This document shows, one piece after another, positions 11,020 to 22,947 of a stretch of DNA of 64,000 nt (position 1 is its first letter; each line of letters begins with the position of its first letter). The stretch is from Tragulus kanchil (Eukaryota; Chordata; Mammalia; Artiodactyla; Tragulidae): positions 102,540,794-102,604,793 of the forward strand of contig JAIOJX010000032.1 in NCBI GenBank assembly GCA_022376925.1. Reading direction: 5' to 3'. The notes under the pieces were generated by a model, which was given only the letters and a program-made list of their open reading frames with translations, searched no databases and was not told the DNA's origin. Both the position numbers and the translations under genes were made by a program.

Positions 11020-11245
11020 GGGCTTATTATGTGTCATATGCTGTTCTGAGCATATCCCGTATATAAATTCTGTTATCTCACATCAACTCTATAACACAAG
11101 TCATAGCAATAGTCTCCCATTTGACAGATGAGGAAAAAGAGGCACAAAAACAAGAATAAGAGAATTGCTGAGGGTCACGCAGTTAATGGGGAGCAGAGTA
11201 ATTAAAATTTGAACCCTGGCTCCAGAAAAGGGCCTTAAACCAGTG
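11020..11245 (-). repeat. MIR SINE, reverse (copy of its main part at 12174-12362)
   Basis: The order 'gcttattatgtgtcatatgc', 'catttgacagatgaggaaaa', 'gagggtcacgcagttaatgg' and 'tttgaaccctggctcc' is a complete reverse MIR. Duplication 4 begins inside it at about 11057, so only the part from there is repeated. Confidence 0.75.
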
Positions 11246-13284
11246 TACAAGGCCATAGTCTTTTGTAAGCTGTATGTGTGCATGTACATGCTCAGTCATA
11301 TTCAACTCTTTTGTAGTCCTATGGACTGTAACCTGCCAGGTTCCTCTGTTCTCGGAATTTTCCAAGCAAGAGTACTGAAGTACTCTTTCTACTCCAGGGG
11401 GATCTTCCTGACCCAGGGATCAAACCTGTGCCTCTTGCGTCTCCTGCATTGTAGGCGAGTTCTTTACCACTGAGCTGGATCCCTCATAAAATGCATTTTA
11501 TTTCACCTAAAACTGACTTTAGCAAATTTCAGGAAGAATCCTGGGCCAAAACCCATAGTCCCAGTAGCCTTGCTGGCTATTGCCTAAGCAAGGGTCTTCC
11601 TGGCTTTTCCCTCCCAGCCTTGGCCTTCTGGGCTAAGGCCATCCCGGGGCCCACTGGCCTAACCACCACCCACCTTTACCTGATAGTTACAGAACCCATC
11701 TCAAGTCAGTCTGCCTGGATTATATTTAGACATTCTTCTCAGCAGTAGATAGTACAGATGCTTTTGCTGAGTGAGAAGCAGGTACAAGTTTATCCCACAC
11801 GTCAAAGGACAAGACAGACGGGTTCCCCTCAAGGCACTCTCATCCCACCAGCAGCAGGTCACCCACTGGCCTCCTCTTCACCCCGACCCCCTGGGGGCCC
11901 ACAAACTCTCCCTCTAGTCATCATTTCTCATTTCTCACTCTGGGAGGGGAGAAAAATCAGCGTTAGGTGGGAGATAAATTTCTACACAGACATCTTCATT
12001 GGATTTTTTATCTTCATTAGTTACTGCACCCACCCAGAGGACTGAGGGAGTTAAAATGTGTGAGCATCTTTTGAGAGCAGGCCTCCAGGTGTGGTATGTA
12101 TGTATTCAATTTTCTCATCCAAAGAATGAAGGAAGACACCTCTTGTACAATACCGACTGGGAACAGGTAAATTCCGTATATAAATTCTGTTATCTCACAT
12201 CAACTCTATAACACAAGTCATAGCAATAGTCTCCCATTTGACAGATGAGGAAAAAGAGGCACAAAAACAAGAATAAGAGAATTGCTGAGGGTCACGCAGT
12301 TAATGGGGAGCAGAGTAATTAAAATTTGAACCCTGGCTCCAGAAAAGGGCCTTAAACCAGTGTACAAGGCCATAGTCTTTTGTAAGCTGTATGTGTGCAT
12401 GTACATGCTCAGTCATATTCAACTCTTTTGTAGTCCTATGGACTGTAACCTGCCAGGTTCCTCTGTTCTCGGAATTTTCCAAGCAAGAGTACTGAAGTAC
12501 TCTTTCTACTCCAGGGGGATCTTCCTGACCCAGGGATCAAACCTGTGCCTCTTGCGTCTCCTGCATTGTAGGCGAGTTCTTTACCACTGAGCTGGATCCC
12601 TCATAAAATGCATTTTATTTCACCTAAAACTGACTTTAGCAAATTTCAGGAAGAATCCTGGGCCAAAACCCATAGTCCCAGTAGCCTTGCTGGCTATTGC
12701 CTAAGCAAGGGTCTTCCTGGCTTTTCCCTCCCAGCCTTGGCCTTCTGGGCTAAGGCCATCCCGGGGCCCACTGGCCTAACCACCACCCACCTTTACCTGA
12801 TAGTTACAGAACCCATCTCAAGTCAGTCTGCCTGGATTATATTTAGACATTCTTCTCAGCAGTAGATAGTACAGATGCTTTTGCTGAGTGAGAAGCAGGT
12901 ACAAGTTTATCCCACACGTCAAAGGACAAGACAGACGGGTTCCCCTCAAGGCACTCTCATCCCACCAGCAGCAGGTCACCCACTGGCCTCCTCTTCACCC
13001 CGACCCCCTGGGGGCCCACAAACTCTCCCTCTAGTCATCATTTCTCATTTCTCACTCTGGGAGGGGAGAAAAATCAGCGTTAGGTGGGAGATAAATTTCT
13101 ACACAGACATCTTCATTGGATTTTTTATCTTCATTAGTTACTGCACCCACCCAGAGGACTGAGGGAGTTAAAATGTGTGAGCATCTTTTGAGAGCAGGCC
13201 TCCAGGTGTGGTATGTATGTATTCAATTTTCTCATCCAAAGAATGAAGGAAGACACCTCTTGTACAATACCGACTGGGAACAGG
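11057..13284. repeat. Tandem duplication 4 (two copies of about 1117 bp)
   Basis: Copy 1 runs from about 11057 to 12167 and copy 2 from about 12174 to 13284. The anchor 'ccgtatataaattctgttat' is at 11057 and 12174. Six open frames recur at exactly +1117. A short non-matching stretch at 12168-12173 separates the copies, where copy 2 reads 'taaattccg' against 'atatcccg' before copy 1. Copy 1 begins in the middle of a MIR. The Bov-A2 inside the unit appears in both copies. Confidence 0.95.
11270..11483 (-). mobile_element. Bov-A2-type SINE (copy at 12387-12600)
   Basis: The segment contains 'atgctcagtcatattcaact', 'cctatggactgtaacctgcc', 'gatcttcctgacccagggat' and 'ttctttaccactgagctgg'. It is a reverse Bov-A2 of moderate divergence. 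The identical element at 12387-12600 is the second tandem copy, not a second insertion. Confidence 0.9.
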
Positions 13285-13564
13285 ATCAAATAAAGAGATA
13301 CTTTAATGAAGGAAGACAACCTTTGTCACTAGTTCCCCTCAGATAATAAGCTTTCTGTTGTGCCTTGTCTTAGAACTGATCCTAATTTGAAGCTCAAAAT
13401 GCCAGCCACTGGGTGGAAACAAAAGCCTCAGAGCCTTCCCCAAGGCAGCAAGATGCTCTGAAAAGAGCCCTGGCCTGAGCCTGTCCCTGTTCAGCCTGTC
13501 GCTTGCTGTATAACTGCCAAGTCCCATCTCTGCCTATAAATACAATAGCATTAATAACAACAAT

Positions 13565-14076
13565 GGGGTTTCCCAGGTGGCTCAGTGATTAAAAAAAAAA
13601 TTCACCAGCCAATCAAGAAGATGCAGGAGACACAAGTTGAATCCCTGGGTAGGGAAGATCTCCTGGAGGAAGAAAGAGCAATCCACTCCAGTATTCTTTT
13701 TTTTTTTTTTTTTGACCTCTTTTATTGGTTCTTTCTTTATTTAGTTTCATCCATCTCTATTCCTCGGCCTGTGTGGGCCTCCCACTGCAGTGGCCTCTCC
13801 TGTTGCAGAGCACTGGCTCTGGGCACATGCGCTCCAGAGCTCTGGCTCGTAATTGGACACACCAGCCCAGCCCCTCCGCGGCACGTGGGATCTTCCTCGG
13901 CCAGGGATCAAACCAGTACCCCTTGCACTGCAAGGTGGGCTCTTTACCCACTGGGCCACCAGGGAAGCCCCACTCCAGTACTCTTGCCTGAAAAAATCCC
14001 ATGGACAGAGGAGCCGGGCAGGCTACTACAGTCCATGGGGTCACAAAAAGTTGGGCCTGGCTGAGCAACTGAGCAC
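13565..14076 (+). mobile_element. Bov-tA SINE split by a CHR-1-like SINE
   Basis: The left part, 13565-13698, has the head 'ggggtttcccaggtggctca' and 'gaatccctgggtagggaaga'. The right part, 13971-14076, resumes with 'cactccagtactcttgcctg' and ends 'gctgagcaactgagcac'. The 15 bases 'cactccagtattctt' (13684-13698) recur with one change at 13971-13985. They are the target-site duplication of the intervening SINE. A 159-codon open frame crosses all of this and is a by-product. Confidence 0.9.
13699..13970 (-). mobile_element. CHR-1-like SINE nested inside Bov-tA
   Basis: The T-run at 13696-13713 is the complement of the poly-A tail. It is followed by 'gacctcttttattggttctt', 'cctcggcctgtgtgggcctc', 'cgctccagagctctggctcg' and finally 'ccaccagggaagcccc', the reverse of the tRNA-like head. 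This copy lies within a ruminant Bov-tA, which dates its mobility to after Bov-tA insertion. Confidence 0.85.
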
Positions 14077-14472
14077 TCACCGTAATGATAGCAATGCTCA
14101 GCACTCTTCCTAGGGCTCTCATATGTGAACTTATTTAAATTAAATAAATAAAATAGGATGAAGCCTGACTCTTCACATTTCTCCTCAGCTCTGCTTGTCA
14201 GGGACTAGCAGGCCCACTTTGGGGTCCTGTAATTAAGAGAGGTGTTAATGGCCCTTATCTGTCCCTAGATCTTAAGGGCAGATGGAGTCCAGCTCTCCGT
14301 TGTCAGCGCCAGGCACTGGGGGTCTCTGCAGAAGTGTGGTGGGCCTTCCTCCTTGAGCTCAGGGTAAATGATGAGGTGTTGGGGGCAGCGACTGGACGAG
14401 GAGCAGTGAGAGAGTGAAAGGAGCGAGTGATTAAACAGAGGCGCAGAGCGGTCGACCACACTCAGCCTCCTC
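14077..14472. other. Non-coding stretch, nothing recognised
   Basis: This is single-copy DNA between the nested SINE and duplication 5. A minus-strand open frame at 14265-14651 crosses it. Its reading is broken differently in the second copy after 15562, and I see no protein family in it. Confidence 0.4.
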
Positions 14473-16700
14473 AGAAGACCACTCTTTGGAGGTCGTCCAG
14501 ACAGGAAACATGATCCTCCACCGGCCAGCTGGGTCCTGTCACTGCGGACTGGTTCAAATGGGAAAACACTTTTCAGTGGCCTCTCTCTTCTCATTTTTAG
14601 ATTAAACGGTGACAATGGACTTGCCAAGGGAAAAGATAAAGTCCGTTTCATATACGAAATAAGGTCTAGTTGCTAAGAGTTTGTCTCCTTCCCTTCGCAC
14701 TCTCTCCTGTTGCCTCTGTAGACCTCTTACCTTTCTGATGAGCCCCAAACCTCAGTCCCTCCCAGCCCTTGTCCATAGCTGGCCCTTCCACCAGAAGGAC
14801 CCTTCCATCTCTGCTCCACCTGGACAGCACCATCTTCTTCTTCAGGACTCCAATCAAAAATCACCTCGTCATCCTTCTAGAAGGTTCTGGGACCCTCCTC
14901 TGCAGACTTGCTGAGTCAGAGACTCGGTTCGAATTGCAGTTCTTTTTGTACTGTGCCCTAATCACCTGGGTGTATATTAAAATGCAAAAAGCTGTCATCC
15001 AGCAGAGGCTAAGGTTCAAGTCTGGTCCAGTGCCTATACCTGCACAACCTCCAGCAAGCTGCCTAACCTTCAGCCTCTGCTTCCTTGGCTATTACATGGG
15101 GATAATGATGTGTACACCTAAGCCAGATGCAGCAAGCAGCAGCTGAGATGACGTGGGGATGGTGTCTGCAAGGTGCTTGGCAGGGCGCCAGTGCTCGTGG
15201 CTAGTCTGCTCGGTGTCACTGCTCTTTCCACAAGCTGAGAAAGGAGAGAAGGTTGAGAATCTTATATTTAGGAGATCCAGATTTAGTATGGCTACCCTGC
15301 TCCTTTATTTAGAACAACTGTTTTCACTTCATTAGTAGAGATTTCCAGCTGCCTATTTTGAGTTCTATTTTACCTCCAATTTGTTCCTTTCCAGCAGGCT
15401 GTGCTGAGAGTTTGAGAGATCTGCCTGGACTTGGGTACCACAAGTTAACAGTCAGTGAGACTAAGGGTACCTCTGTAATGTAGCAGTCACTGAGCCAGTG
15501 CTTCCATGCTTTAGTGCATCTATCCATGACAAAAAGAGGAGCAGGCGTCTGATTGCCATCTTCATAGACCCAAAAGGAGCACTGGACGGGGCCTTCCTAA
15601 AAGAAGACCACTCTTTGGAGGTCGTCCAGACAGGAAACATGATCCTCCACCGGCCAGCTGGGTCCTGTCACTGCGGACTGGTTCAAATGGGAAAACACTT
15701 TTCAGTGGCCTCTCTCTTCTCATTTTTAGATTAAACGGTGACAATGGACTTGCCAAGGGAAAAGATAAAGTCCGTTTCATATACGAAATAAGGTCTAGTT
15801 GCTAAGAGTTTGTCTCCTTCCCTTCGCACTCTCTCCTGTTGCCTCTGTAGACCTCTTACCTTTCTGATGAGCCCCAAACCTCAGTCCCTCCCAGCCCTTG
15901 TCCATAGCTGGCCCTTCCACCAGAAGGACCCTTCCATCTCTGCTCCACCTGGACAGCACCATCTTCTTCTTCAGGACTCCAATCAAAAATCACCTCGTCA
16001 TCCTTCTAGAAGGTTCTGGGACCCTCCTCTGCAGACTTGCTGAGTCAGAGACTCGGTTCGAATTGCAGTTCTTTTTGTACTGTGCCCTAATCACCTGGGT
16101 GTATATTAAAATGCAAAAAGCTGTCATCCAGCAGAGGCTAAGGTTCAAGTCTGGTCCAGTGCCTATACCTGCACAACCTCCAGCAAGCTGCCTAACCTTC
16201 AGCCTCTGCTTCCTTGGCTATTACATGGGGATAATGATGTGTACACCTAAGCCAGATGCAGCAAGCAGCAGCTGAGATGACGTGGGGATGGTGTCTGCAA
16301 GGTGCTTGGCAGGGCGCCAGTGCTCGTGGCTAGTCTGCTCGGTGTCACTGCTCTTTCCACAAGCTGAGAAAGGAGAGAAGGTTGAGAATCTTATATTTAG
16401 GAGATCCAGATTTAGTATGGCTACCCTGCTCCTTTATTTAGAACAACTGTTTTCACTTCATTAGTAGAGATTTCCAGCTGCCTATTTTGAGTTCTATTTT
16501 ACCTCCAATTTGTTCCTTTCCAGCAGGCTGTGCTGAGAGTTTGAGAGATCTGCCTGGACTTGGGTACCACAAGTTAACAGTCAGTGAGACTAAGGGTACC
16601 TCTGTAATGTAGCAGTCACTGAGCCAGGTGCTTTCCATGCCTTTCAGTGCATCTATCCATGACAAAAGAGAGGAGCAGGCGTCTGGATTGCCATCTTCCA
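14473..16700. repeat. Tandem duplication 5 (two copies of about 1129 bp, noisy junction)
   Basis: Copy 1 is 14473 to about 15562 and copy 2 is 15602 to about 16700. The anchor 'agaagaccactctttggagg' is at 14473 and 15602. The last 70 bases of copy 1 (15497-15562) have about six one-base losses relative to copy 2; 'ccagtgcttccatgcttt' stands against 'ccaggtgctttccatgcct'. Bases 15563-15601 then match nothing clearly. A burst of small deletions just before a junction is what an uncorrected contig end looks like. Confidence 0.95.
15030..15120 (+). repeat. MIR-like fragment (copy at 16159-16249)
   Basis: The order 'ctccagcaagctgcctaacc', 'cagcctctgcttcc' and 'tacatggggataatgatg' resembles the forward MIR core. 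It is short and diverged. Confidence 0.5.
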
Positions 16701-18490
16701 CTCAGAGGTTGTATGACCTAGGGAAGCCACTGAAACTACAGAGCTTCTGTTTCTCACCCAGAAAGTAGAGATGATCATAGGAGGAGTGGATGAGAGGACA
16801 CAGGCGGTGGCTGAGGGAGGGTTCCTAGTGTATTGGAAGCCCGTGGCACATGCTGTGCTGTTGGAAGTGAACCTCAAGTTCTCCTTGATAAATGTCAGCC
16901 CTCTCCACCTACCTCAACCCCAAGTCTTCAAGTTTCCCTGCAGCCATCATGAATTCAGGTTCCTGGATTCCCTACAGCCTCTCACTTTAAGTTCTTCACT
17001 TGTACTGTTCCCTTTATCTGAAACATTTCTCCACTCTCCACTGCCAACCGACTCCAAATGATCAGATTAAATGTCACCTCTTCCAGAGGGCCTCCCTGGA
17101 AGACACTTCCCTGAGTTACGCACTGCTCCTGTAGGTAGCCTACACTTAGCCCATCATTTCACTTCACAGGTAATAGATAGTTTTGCAACATTCAAAGTTC
17201 AAAACAACACCAAATGCTGTAAAGTGGTGGAAAACTGACTTCTAATTCTGTCCCATCCACCCACCTTCCCCCAACCCAACAGGTCATCATGTTCCTTAGT
17301 TTCTTATGTATTCTTCTTGAGTTACTTCAGGCAAATAAAAACATGTATTCTTACTTTCCCCATTTTTGACATGAAAAGTAATACACTCCATATTCATTTC
17401 TCATCTTCCACATCACACCCCACCTTGCAGATCACTTCTCATCAGTATGTACAGCACTTCCTTATTCTTTCCTATCATATCCCAGCGTTATATTGTACGA
17501 AATTTACTTAATCAGTTTCCACTGATGAAAATGCAGACTGTGTATCTTCTGTGTTTCTCGTGTACAATATATCTAGAGGACACATTTCTCCAAGAAATGA
17601 GGAAGAGGGATTCATAATACAGTGTAATATCTTCCCTGATTCAAGAGTAAGCCTCATGAGGGCTAGGACATCTGTATTCACTGAGCACAGGGCAACCTCC
17701 CCACCCAGGGATCTGCACCTTCCAATCCTATGGCCCCACTTGGAAAGGGACACAGAAGTCTGTGCTTTCATCTTTCTGACCCCTCTTCCCCACCAGTAGT
17801 ACCCCTGCAGTACCTCAAAGATCCAGGAAATGATTTATTAATATTTGAATTCTCATGCCAGGTTGCCAAATACTAACTTATCAAGATCAGTATTTGAAAT
17901 TCCAGCAAGACAGTGAGGATGAAGAGCCTTAGAGGTTGGCTGGATTTTTTGGAATTTGCCCATCACCCCCCAGACCCATTGTGAACCATACAACTTTCCA
18001 AGGCTTGGGGGAACTAATCAGTGATAGTATTCCTAGATCTGCAAAAGGCACTGCCATTAATGTCACCGCATCAAGGCACACTTGGAAACCACTCGTTCTC
18101 GCTCCTCTTTTTCACAATTTCATATCGTCAGTCCTCAAGTCCTATCAATGATACCTCTTAAAGATCCCTAATATCTTTACAGTCTCTGTGTCTTTTCTGG
18201 GTTACAGTCTTATCCCAAATCTCTCCTCTGTTTAAGTACTATATAATTTTCAGAACATTAAAGCAAAAATGACGGTCATAATAACATAAAGTTAACATGT
18301 GTTCAAGATTTATTTAATTCATTAATGAGGAAACCTGAAAGTAAAGTTGCTTTAGAGACTATTTGAAGAGCTGGGTATTGATATTACATAAGTGCTAGAA
18401 GAGAATATTGGAATAATATGTCTTGTTAGGCATAAAACTAACTAGCTTCCCTCAGGACAATAAAAACAGAATCCTTTTTTTCTATCAGAT
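16700..18490. other. Non-coding DNA with weak MIR and L2 fragments
   Basis: Bases 16705-16790 ('gtatgacctagggaagccac' then 'tttctcacccagaaagtaga') look like a worn MIR. Bases 17050-17115 ('aaatgtcacctcttccagag' then 'ctccctggaagac') look like an L2 fragment. I recognise nothing else, and no open frame here has coding character. Confidence 0.4.
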
Positions 18491-18591
18491 AAACTATTTC
18501 ATCTCTGGCAGACAAAAATCTACAAAGCAACAAGGCATTTCACAGAGCCTGGGTCTAATCAATTGTAAATAATAAATCCAACAAGAGTATG

Positions 18592-18812
18592 TGCATGGTC
18601 AGTCACTTCAGTCATGTCAGACTTTTGAGACCCTGTGGTCTGCAGCCCACCAGGCTCCTCTCTGTCCATGAGATTCTCCAGGCAAGACTACTGGAGTAGG
18701 CTGCCATTTCCTCCTCCAGGGGATCTTTCCAACCCAGGGATCAAACCCACATCTCTGGTATTTCCTGCATTGGTAGGTAGGTTCTTTACTGCTGTACCAC
18801 TTGGGCTTCCCT
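18592..18812 (-). mobile_element. Bov-A2-type SINE with 15-base target-site duplication (copy at 19694-19914)
   Basis: The element reads 'gtgcatggtcagtcacttca', 'ctctgtccatgagattctcc', 'gatctttccaacccagggat' and 'ttgggcttcc', a full reverse Bov-A2. The flanks 'aatccaacaagagta' at 18575-18589 and 18813-18827 are a perfect target-site duplication. The second copy at 19694 has exactly the same flanks, which shows the whole block was copied after insertion. Confidence 0.95.
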
Positions 18813-18879
18813 AATCCAACAAGAGTACATCCTCACAAAGCAAGATAGAAGTCACGGGTGCTTTTGTAAATAAAGTTTT

Positions 18880-18985
18880 ATCTCCATCATTTATGCTCAT
18901 TCACTTACATACTGTCTTTGCCTGCCACTGTGCTACAATGGTACTGTTGAATACCTGTGACAGAGATCGTATGGACCACAAAGAT
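18880..18985. mobile_element. Possible hAT-type DNA transposon fragment (copy at 19982-20087)
   Basis: The motif order 'tgctcattcacttacatact', 'gcctgccactgtgctacaat' and 'gacagagatcgtatggacca' resembles a common hAT-type mammalian repeat that carries 'gacagagaccgtatggccc'. Recognition is from character only. Confidence 0.4.
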
Positions 18986-20670
18986 TCTCACTTCCCTCCC
19001 ACCCACTTCCCAGACTGTTACCAGAGCAATCCTTTAAAGTCACACAATGCGCATTGTCAATTCTCTGCCTAAAATCTTTCTGAGTGCCCCCTGCTCACTA
19101 GTTAACCTGACCTTGTACAAATCCCTGAACCCTCTGAGCCCTCATCACCTTTACCTGTGATCACTTCCACCACAAGACACATGTGACAGCTCTGTGGACA
19201 GGAAAGTCTATGCTCAAGGTCTGTAATGTGCATCTGTGATCAGCAGGGTTCATTTCTCCCTACACCTCAAAGCACTAGGAAGACTCTGGGCAACTCCGGT
19301 TTGAGGGAACTGGGGCTGAGAAAATGATTAATACCAACCACCCCTGAAGCTTTGGGGGAGAATTAAAATGGAAACTTGTTTATAGAGCTTGGCACCTGGT
19401 AAAGAGCTCCATAAATGTGAGCTTATTCCCCTACAGTCCGCTTACCTCATGTGGATCTGAAATGAGGATTATTATTCTGAGGGAGAAGAGTCAGTGAGGA
19501 GTGGGACGCCGAGGCTGGAAGGGAAAATCACAGTGAGGACAACATCTGCTTTCTATTCCCCAGACTCGGGCGACAATAAAACAGTTTTTTAAAAACTATT
19601 TCATCTCTGGCAGACAAAGATCTACAAAGCAACAAGGCATTTCACAGAGCCTGGGTCTAATCAATTGTAAATAATAAATCCAACAAGAGTATGTGCATGG
19701 TCAGTCACTTCAGTCATGTCAGACTTTTGAGACCCTGTGGTCTGCAGCCCACCAGGCTCCTCTCTGTCCATGAGATTCTCCAGGCAAGACTACTGGAGTA
19801 GGCTGCCATTTCCTCCTCCAGGGGATCTTTCCAACCCAGGGATCAAACCCACATCTCTGGTATTTCCTGCATTGGTAGGTAGGTTCTTTACTGCTGTACC
19901 ACTTGGGCTTCCCTAATCCAACAAGAGTACATCCTCACAAAGCAAGATAGAAGTCACGGGTGCTTTTGTAAATAAAGTTTTATCTCCATCATTTATGCTC
20001 ATTCACTTACATACTGTCTTTGCCTGCCACTGTGCTACAATGGTACTGTTGAATACCTGTGACAGAGATCGTATGGACCACAAAGATTCTCACTTCCCTC
20101 CCACCCACTTCCCAGACTGTTACCAGAGCAATCCTTTAAAGTCACACAATGCGCATTGTCAATTCTCTGCCTAAAATCTTTCTGAGTGCCCCCTGCTCAC
20201 TAGTTAACCTGACCTTGTACAAATCCCTGAACCCTCTGAGCCCTCATCACCTTTACCTGTGATCACTTCCACCACAAGACACATGTGACAGCTCTGTGGA
20301 CAGGAAAGTCTATGCTCAAGGTCTGTAATGTGCATCTGTGATCAGCAGGGTTCATTTCTCCCTACACCTCAAAGCACTAGGAAGACTCTGGGCAACTCCG
20401 GTTTGAGGGAACTGGGGCTGAGAAAATGATTAATACCAACCACCCCTGAAGCTTTGGGGGAGAATTAAAATGGAAACTTGTTTATAGAGCTTGGCACCTG
20501 GTAAAGAGCTCCATAAATGTGAGCTTATTCCCCTACAGTCCGCTTACCTCATGTGGATCTGAAATGAGGATTATTATTCTGAGGGAGAAGAGTCAGTGAG
20601 GAGTGGGACGCCGAGGCTGGAAGGGAAAATCACAGTGAGGACAACATCTGCTTTCTATTCCCCAGACTCG

Positions 20671-20915
20671 GGGCCCCCGGCCGCCCTCCTGGTGTAACGT
20701 TTCTCCATTCCATATAAACAGAAAGGATGATTCTCGTAATCTCGGCAACAAAATACGCAAGCATAAAAATGGGTCATATTTTACTTTAATGAGAGAAATG
20801 AGGGCCTGTTTCCTTCACACAGAGAAGCCTGGGTTGCTGTAATTAACACCAAATGGGCCCGAGGCTGATCTCTCAAATGTGAAGAGGTTGCTGGGATTGG
20901 AAGAAACCTGGGGCC
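20671..20915. other. Repeat-free stretch, candidate conserved non-coding element
   Basis: It starts GC-rich ('ggggcccccggccgccctcc'), then turns AT-rich with 'tattttactttaatgagaga' and 'gctgtaattaacaccaaatg', including TAAT homeodomain-type cores. I see no interspersed repeat and no plausible exon. Function is unproven; the basis is its unusual composition and lack of repeats. Confidence 0.25.
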
Positions 20916-21084
20916 TCTGGAGGTGCTAAGCATTGCCAGTCCTCCACTCCTCCCATCCCTAACCCCATCCTCCAGTCAGCTGCCAGGTCCTGAAAAGCAA
21001 GCGAGGATTAACTTTCATTAAGCACTTACTAGGTGCTTCACAGGAAAACACACATGGGAGTGTATGAAGACACCCCTACACACA

Positions 21085-21120
21085 TGCACAGACACACACA
21101 CACATACACACAGGCAGATG
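21085..21120. repeat. Short (CA)n tract
   Basis: The segment is an interrupted CA repeat, 'gacacacacacacatacaca'. No SINE body is evident next to it. Confidence 0.7.
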
Positions 21121-21454
21121 CAATCAGGAAGGGCATTTCCAGATCAGAAGACAAAGGCTGAGAGAGGTAAGCAGTTTACCTCATCTTTCCCAGCTTGGAA
21201 GAGATGGAATCCTTCACCATCTGGCATTAACTTGTCTTTCAAACCTCACTCCTCCTACAACAACCCTCCTATAGTTCAAAATCCAATCACATGGGACCAC
21301 TTCCCATTTCTCATTTCTGCCTGACTCCTGCCTATTTGTGGGCTGGTAAACCAACTACCTTCCCTTTCCTTCTTTGCTCTTGAAATCTTGGTTCACCTTT
21401 CAAAATCTACTCAGAATTGAGCACAGCATGGATTAGAGCAGGCATATGGACAAT

Positions 21455-21615
21455 GGGATCACACAGACCATAATCACATATCAACTCTGCCATCTCATTC
21501 ACCTCTCCTCTTTGAGCCCACTTGCTCATGTGTAAAACAAGGATAGCATCACAGAGAGGTGGTAGGAGTGAATGAGTTAACATGTATTAAATGACTTGCA
21601 CAAGGCTTGGTACCC
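21455..21615 (+). repeat. MIR SINE, forward
   Basis: The order 'caactctgccatctcattca', 'gtaaaacaaggatagcatca', 'aatgagttaacatgtattaa' and 'gacttgcacaaggcttggta' matches the forward MIR body and 3' part. Confidence 0.6.
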
Positions 21616-21619
21616 AGTA

Positions 21620-22858
21620 CTTGACTTCTATATGTCTTGGTTGGAAACAATGGCAGCATTGCCAGCCATCAGGAAAGAAACCTAAAACAACAAAGGCATT
21701 TGAAATCTATCCCCTCATGATGAGACAACCACTCTCGCAAACAGCTATGAAATGCCCCAACCCACACCCTTCACCAGAGACACATTCTCCCAACAAGTCT
21801 ACCTGCAGGGGCTACTCCAGTGATGACAGATTGGTGCCAGCTCCCGAGTCCAGCCCTCAGCTGCTGATCCTAGACTTCCTACAGGAAACTGTCCACACCA
21901 GATAAGATATCTGATCTGTAGGCAAGTAAAAGTATGATAACAGTGACAAATTCAGACTTTCATTCTTTCCTTTGCAAGACTTCTTTCAGGGGAACAGGTT
22001 GGCATGCAAATATAAATAGCTAAGTGGGACTTGAGAAGATAAGAAGATGGGAAGATTCGAGAGGAAATTCTTGGGAGATTCTACAAAATAATGACCTGAA
22101 TATGTGCTCAGGATCCTTTCACTATTCCAACTCCCTGGGATAAATCAACCACCAAAAAAAAACTTGACAGATTGTAGTAACTTAAAGGAGAAGCCTGACA
22201 TGGCTGACACTTCAAATACTGGGAGAGAAGACTTAGGATGAGGAATTCATTCATTGTTATACCAAGGGCAAGACCCAAAACCCACCTAAAAAGAGACTTG
22301 CCTTCCTAGAAGAATCTGCAGTGAAGTCATGGGAAAAAAGCATGGTGGATCCTCTTAGATCAGCTGAGGAACCATCCCAACAAAGAGTTCTGTGTCACTC
22401 TAGAGGGGTCAGCTACTCTCAGAGGTGGCTGTGTCAGAGGGGAGTGGCAACACGGGGTTGAAGACACCCTATTTCCAATGGGACATTAGAACAAAGAAGC
22501 CTCCCTTCCGTACCCTATCTTAACAAACCTGTCATCAACAGCCTACCAGAAAAGAAATTTCTCTGTCTTCCACTATCTATTGACTTTCTTTGACCCAAAG
22601 ACCCTAACGCCTTGTGTGCTTATCCTCAAAAGCATGCACTTACAGACCAGATATTTTTAAAGTGATCAAAACCCAGTGAAGCAGAGGGACTATCAAAATA
22701 CGTGGCTTTTAAGGAGGAAAGATATAGAATTCTTAATGAGATATTGTGAAAGCACACACACACAAACACCTTTTGTACTGAACACATTATTTCTAAATTT
22801 TAGAATTCAATAGAAAAAAGTATAGAGCTAAGTTGTTGATTTTTAATAACTATAGCAT
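21620..22858. other. Non-coding DNA, nothing recognised
   Basis: I see no clear repeat family or coding exon. An open frame at 21591-21905 has no recognisable domain and begins inside MIR sequence. A short CA run lies near 22750. Confidence 0.4.
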
Positions 22859-22920
22859 ATCCTGTGGGATCACAAAGAGTAGGATACAACTGAGCAACTA
22901 AGCACAGCACACGACACATT
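22859..22920 (+). mobile_element. Bov-tA 3' end fragment
   Basis: The text 'tcctgtgggatcacaaagag', 'gatacaactgagcaactaag' and 'cacagcacacgacac' matches the 3' end of a Bov-tA only. The head is missing, so this is a 5'-truncated insertion. Confidence 0.7.
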
Positions 22921-22947
22921 AGAAAATTAAATATAAGAAGCAGTCAC

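Larger units (their letters stand above)
18491..20670. repeat. Tandem duplication 6 (two copies of about 1102 bp)
   Basis: Copy 1 is 18491 to about 19570 and copy 2 is 19593 to about 20670. The anchor 'aaactatttcatctctggca' is at 18491 and 19593. Both contain the same Bov-A2 with the same target-site duplication. Beyond 'ccagactcggg' the first copy runs into about 22 unmatched bases, while the second continues into GC-rich unique DNA. A mismatch near the start of copy 2 ('gacaaaga' versus 'gacaaaaa') again lies close to the junction. Confidence 0.95.

Noticed and set aside
13585..14064. 159-codon open frame
   Set aside because: It crosses a Bov-tA and the nested CHR-1-like SINE and includes the poly-T tail, which reads as a run of phenylalanine.
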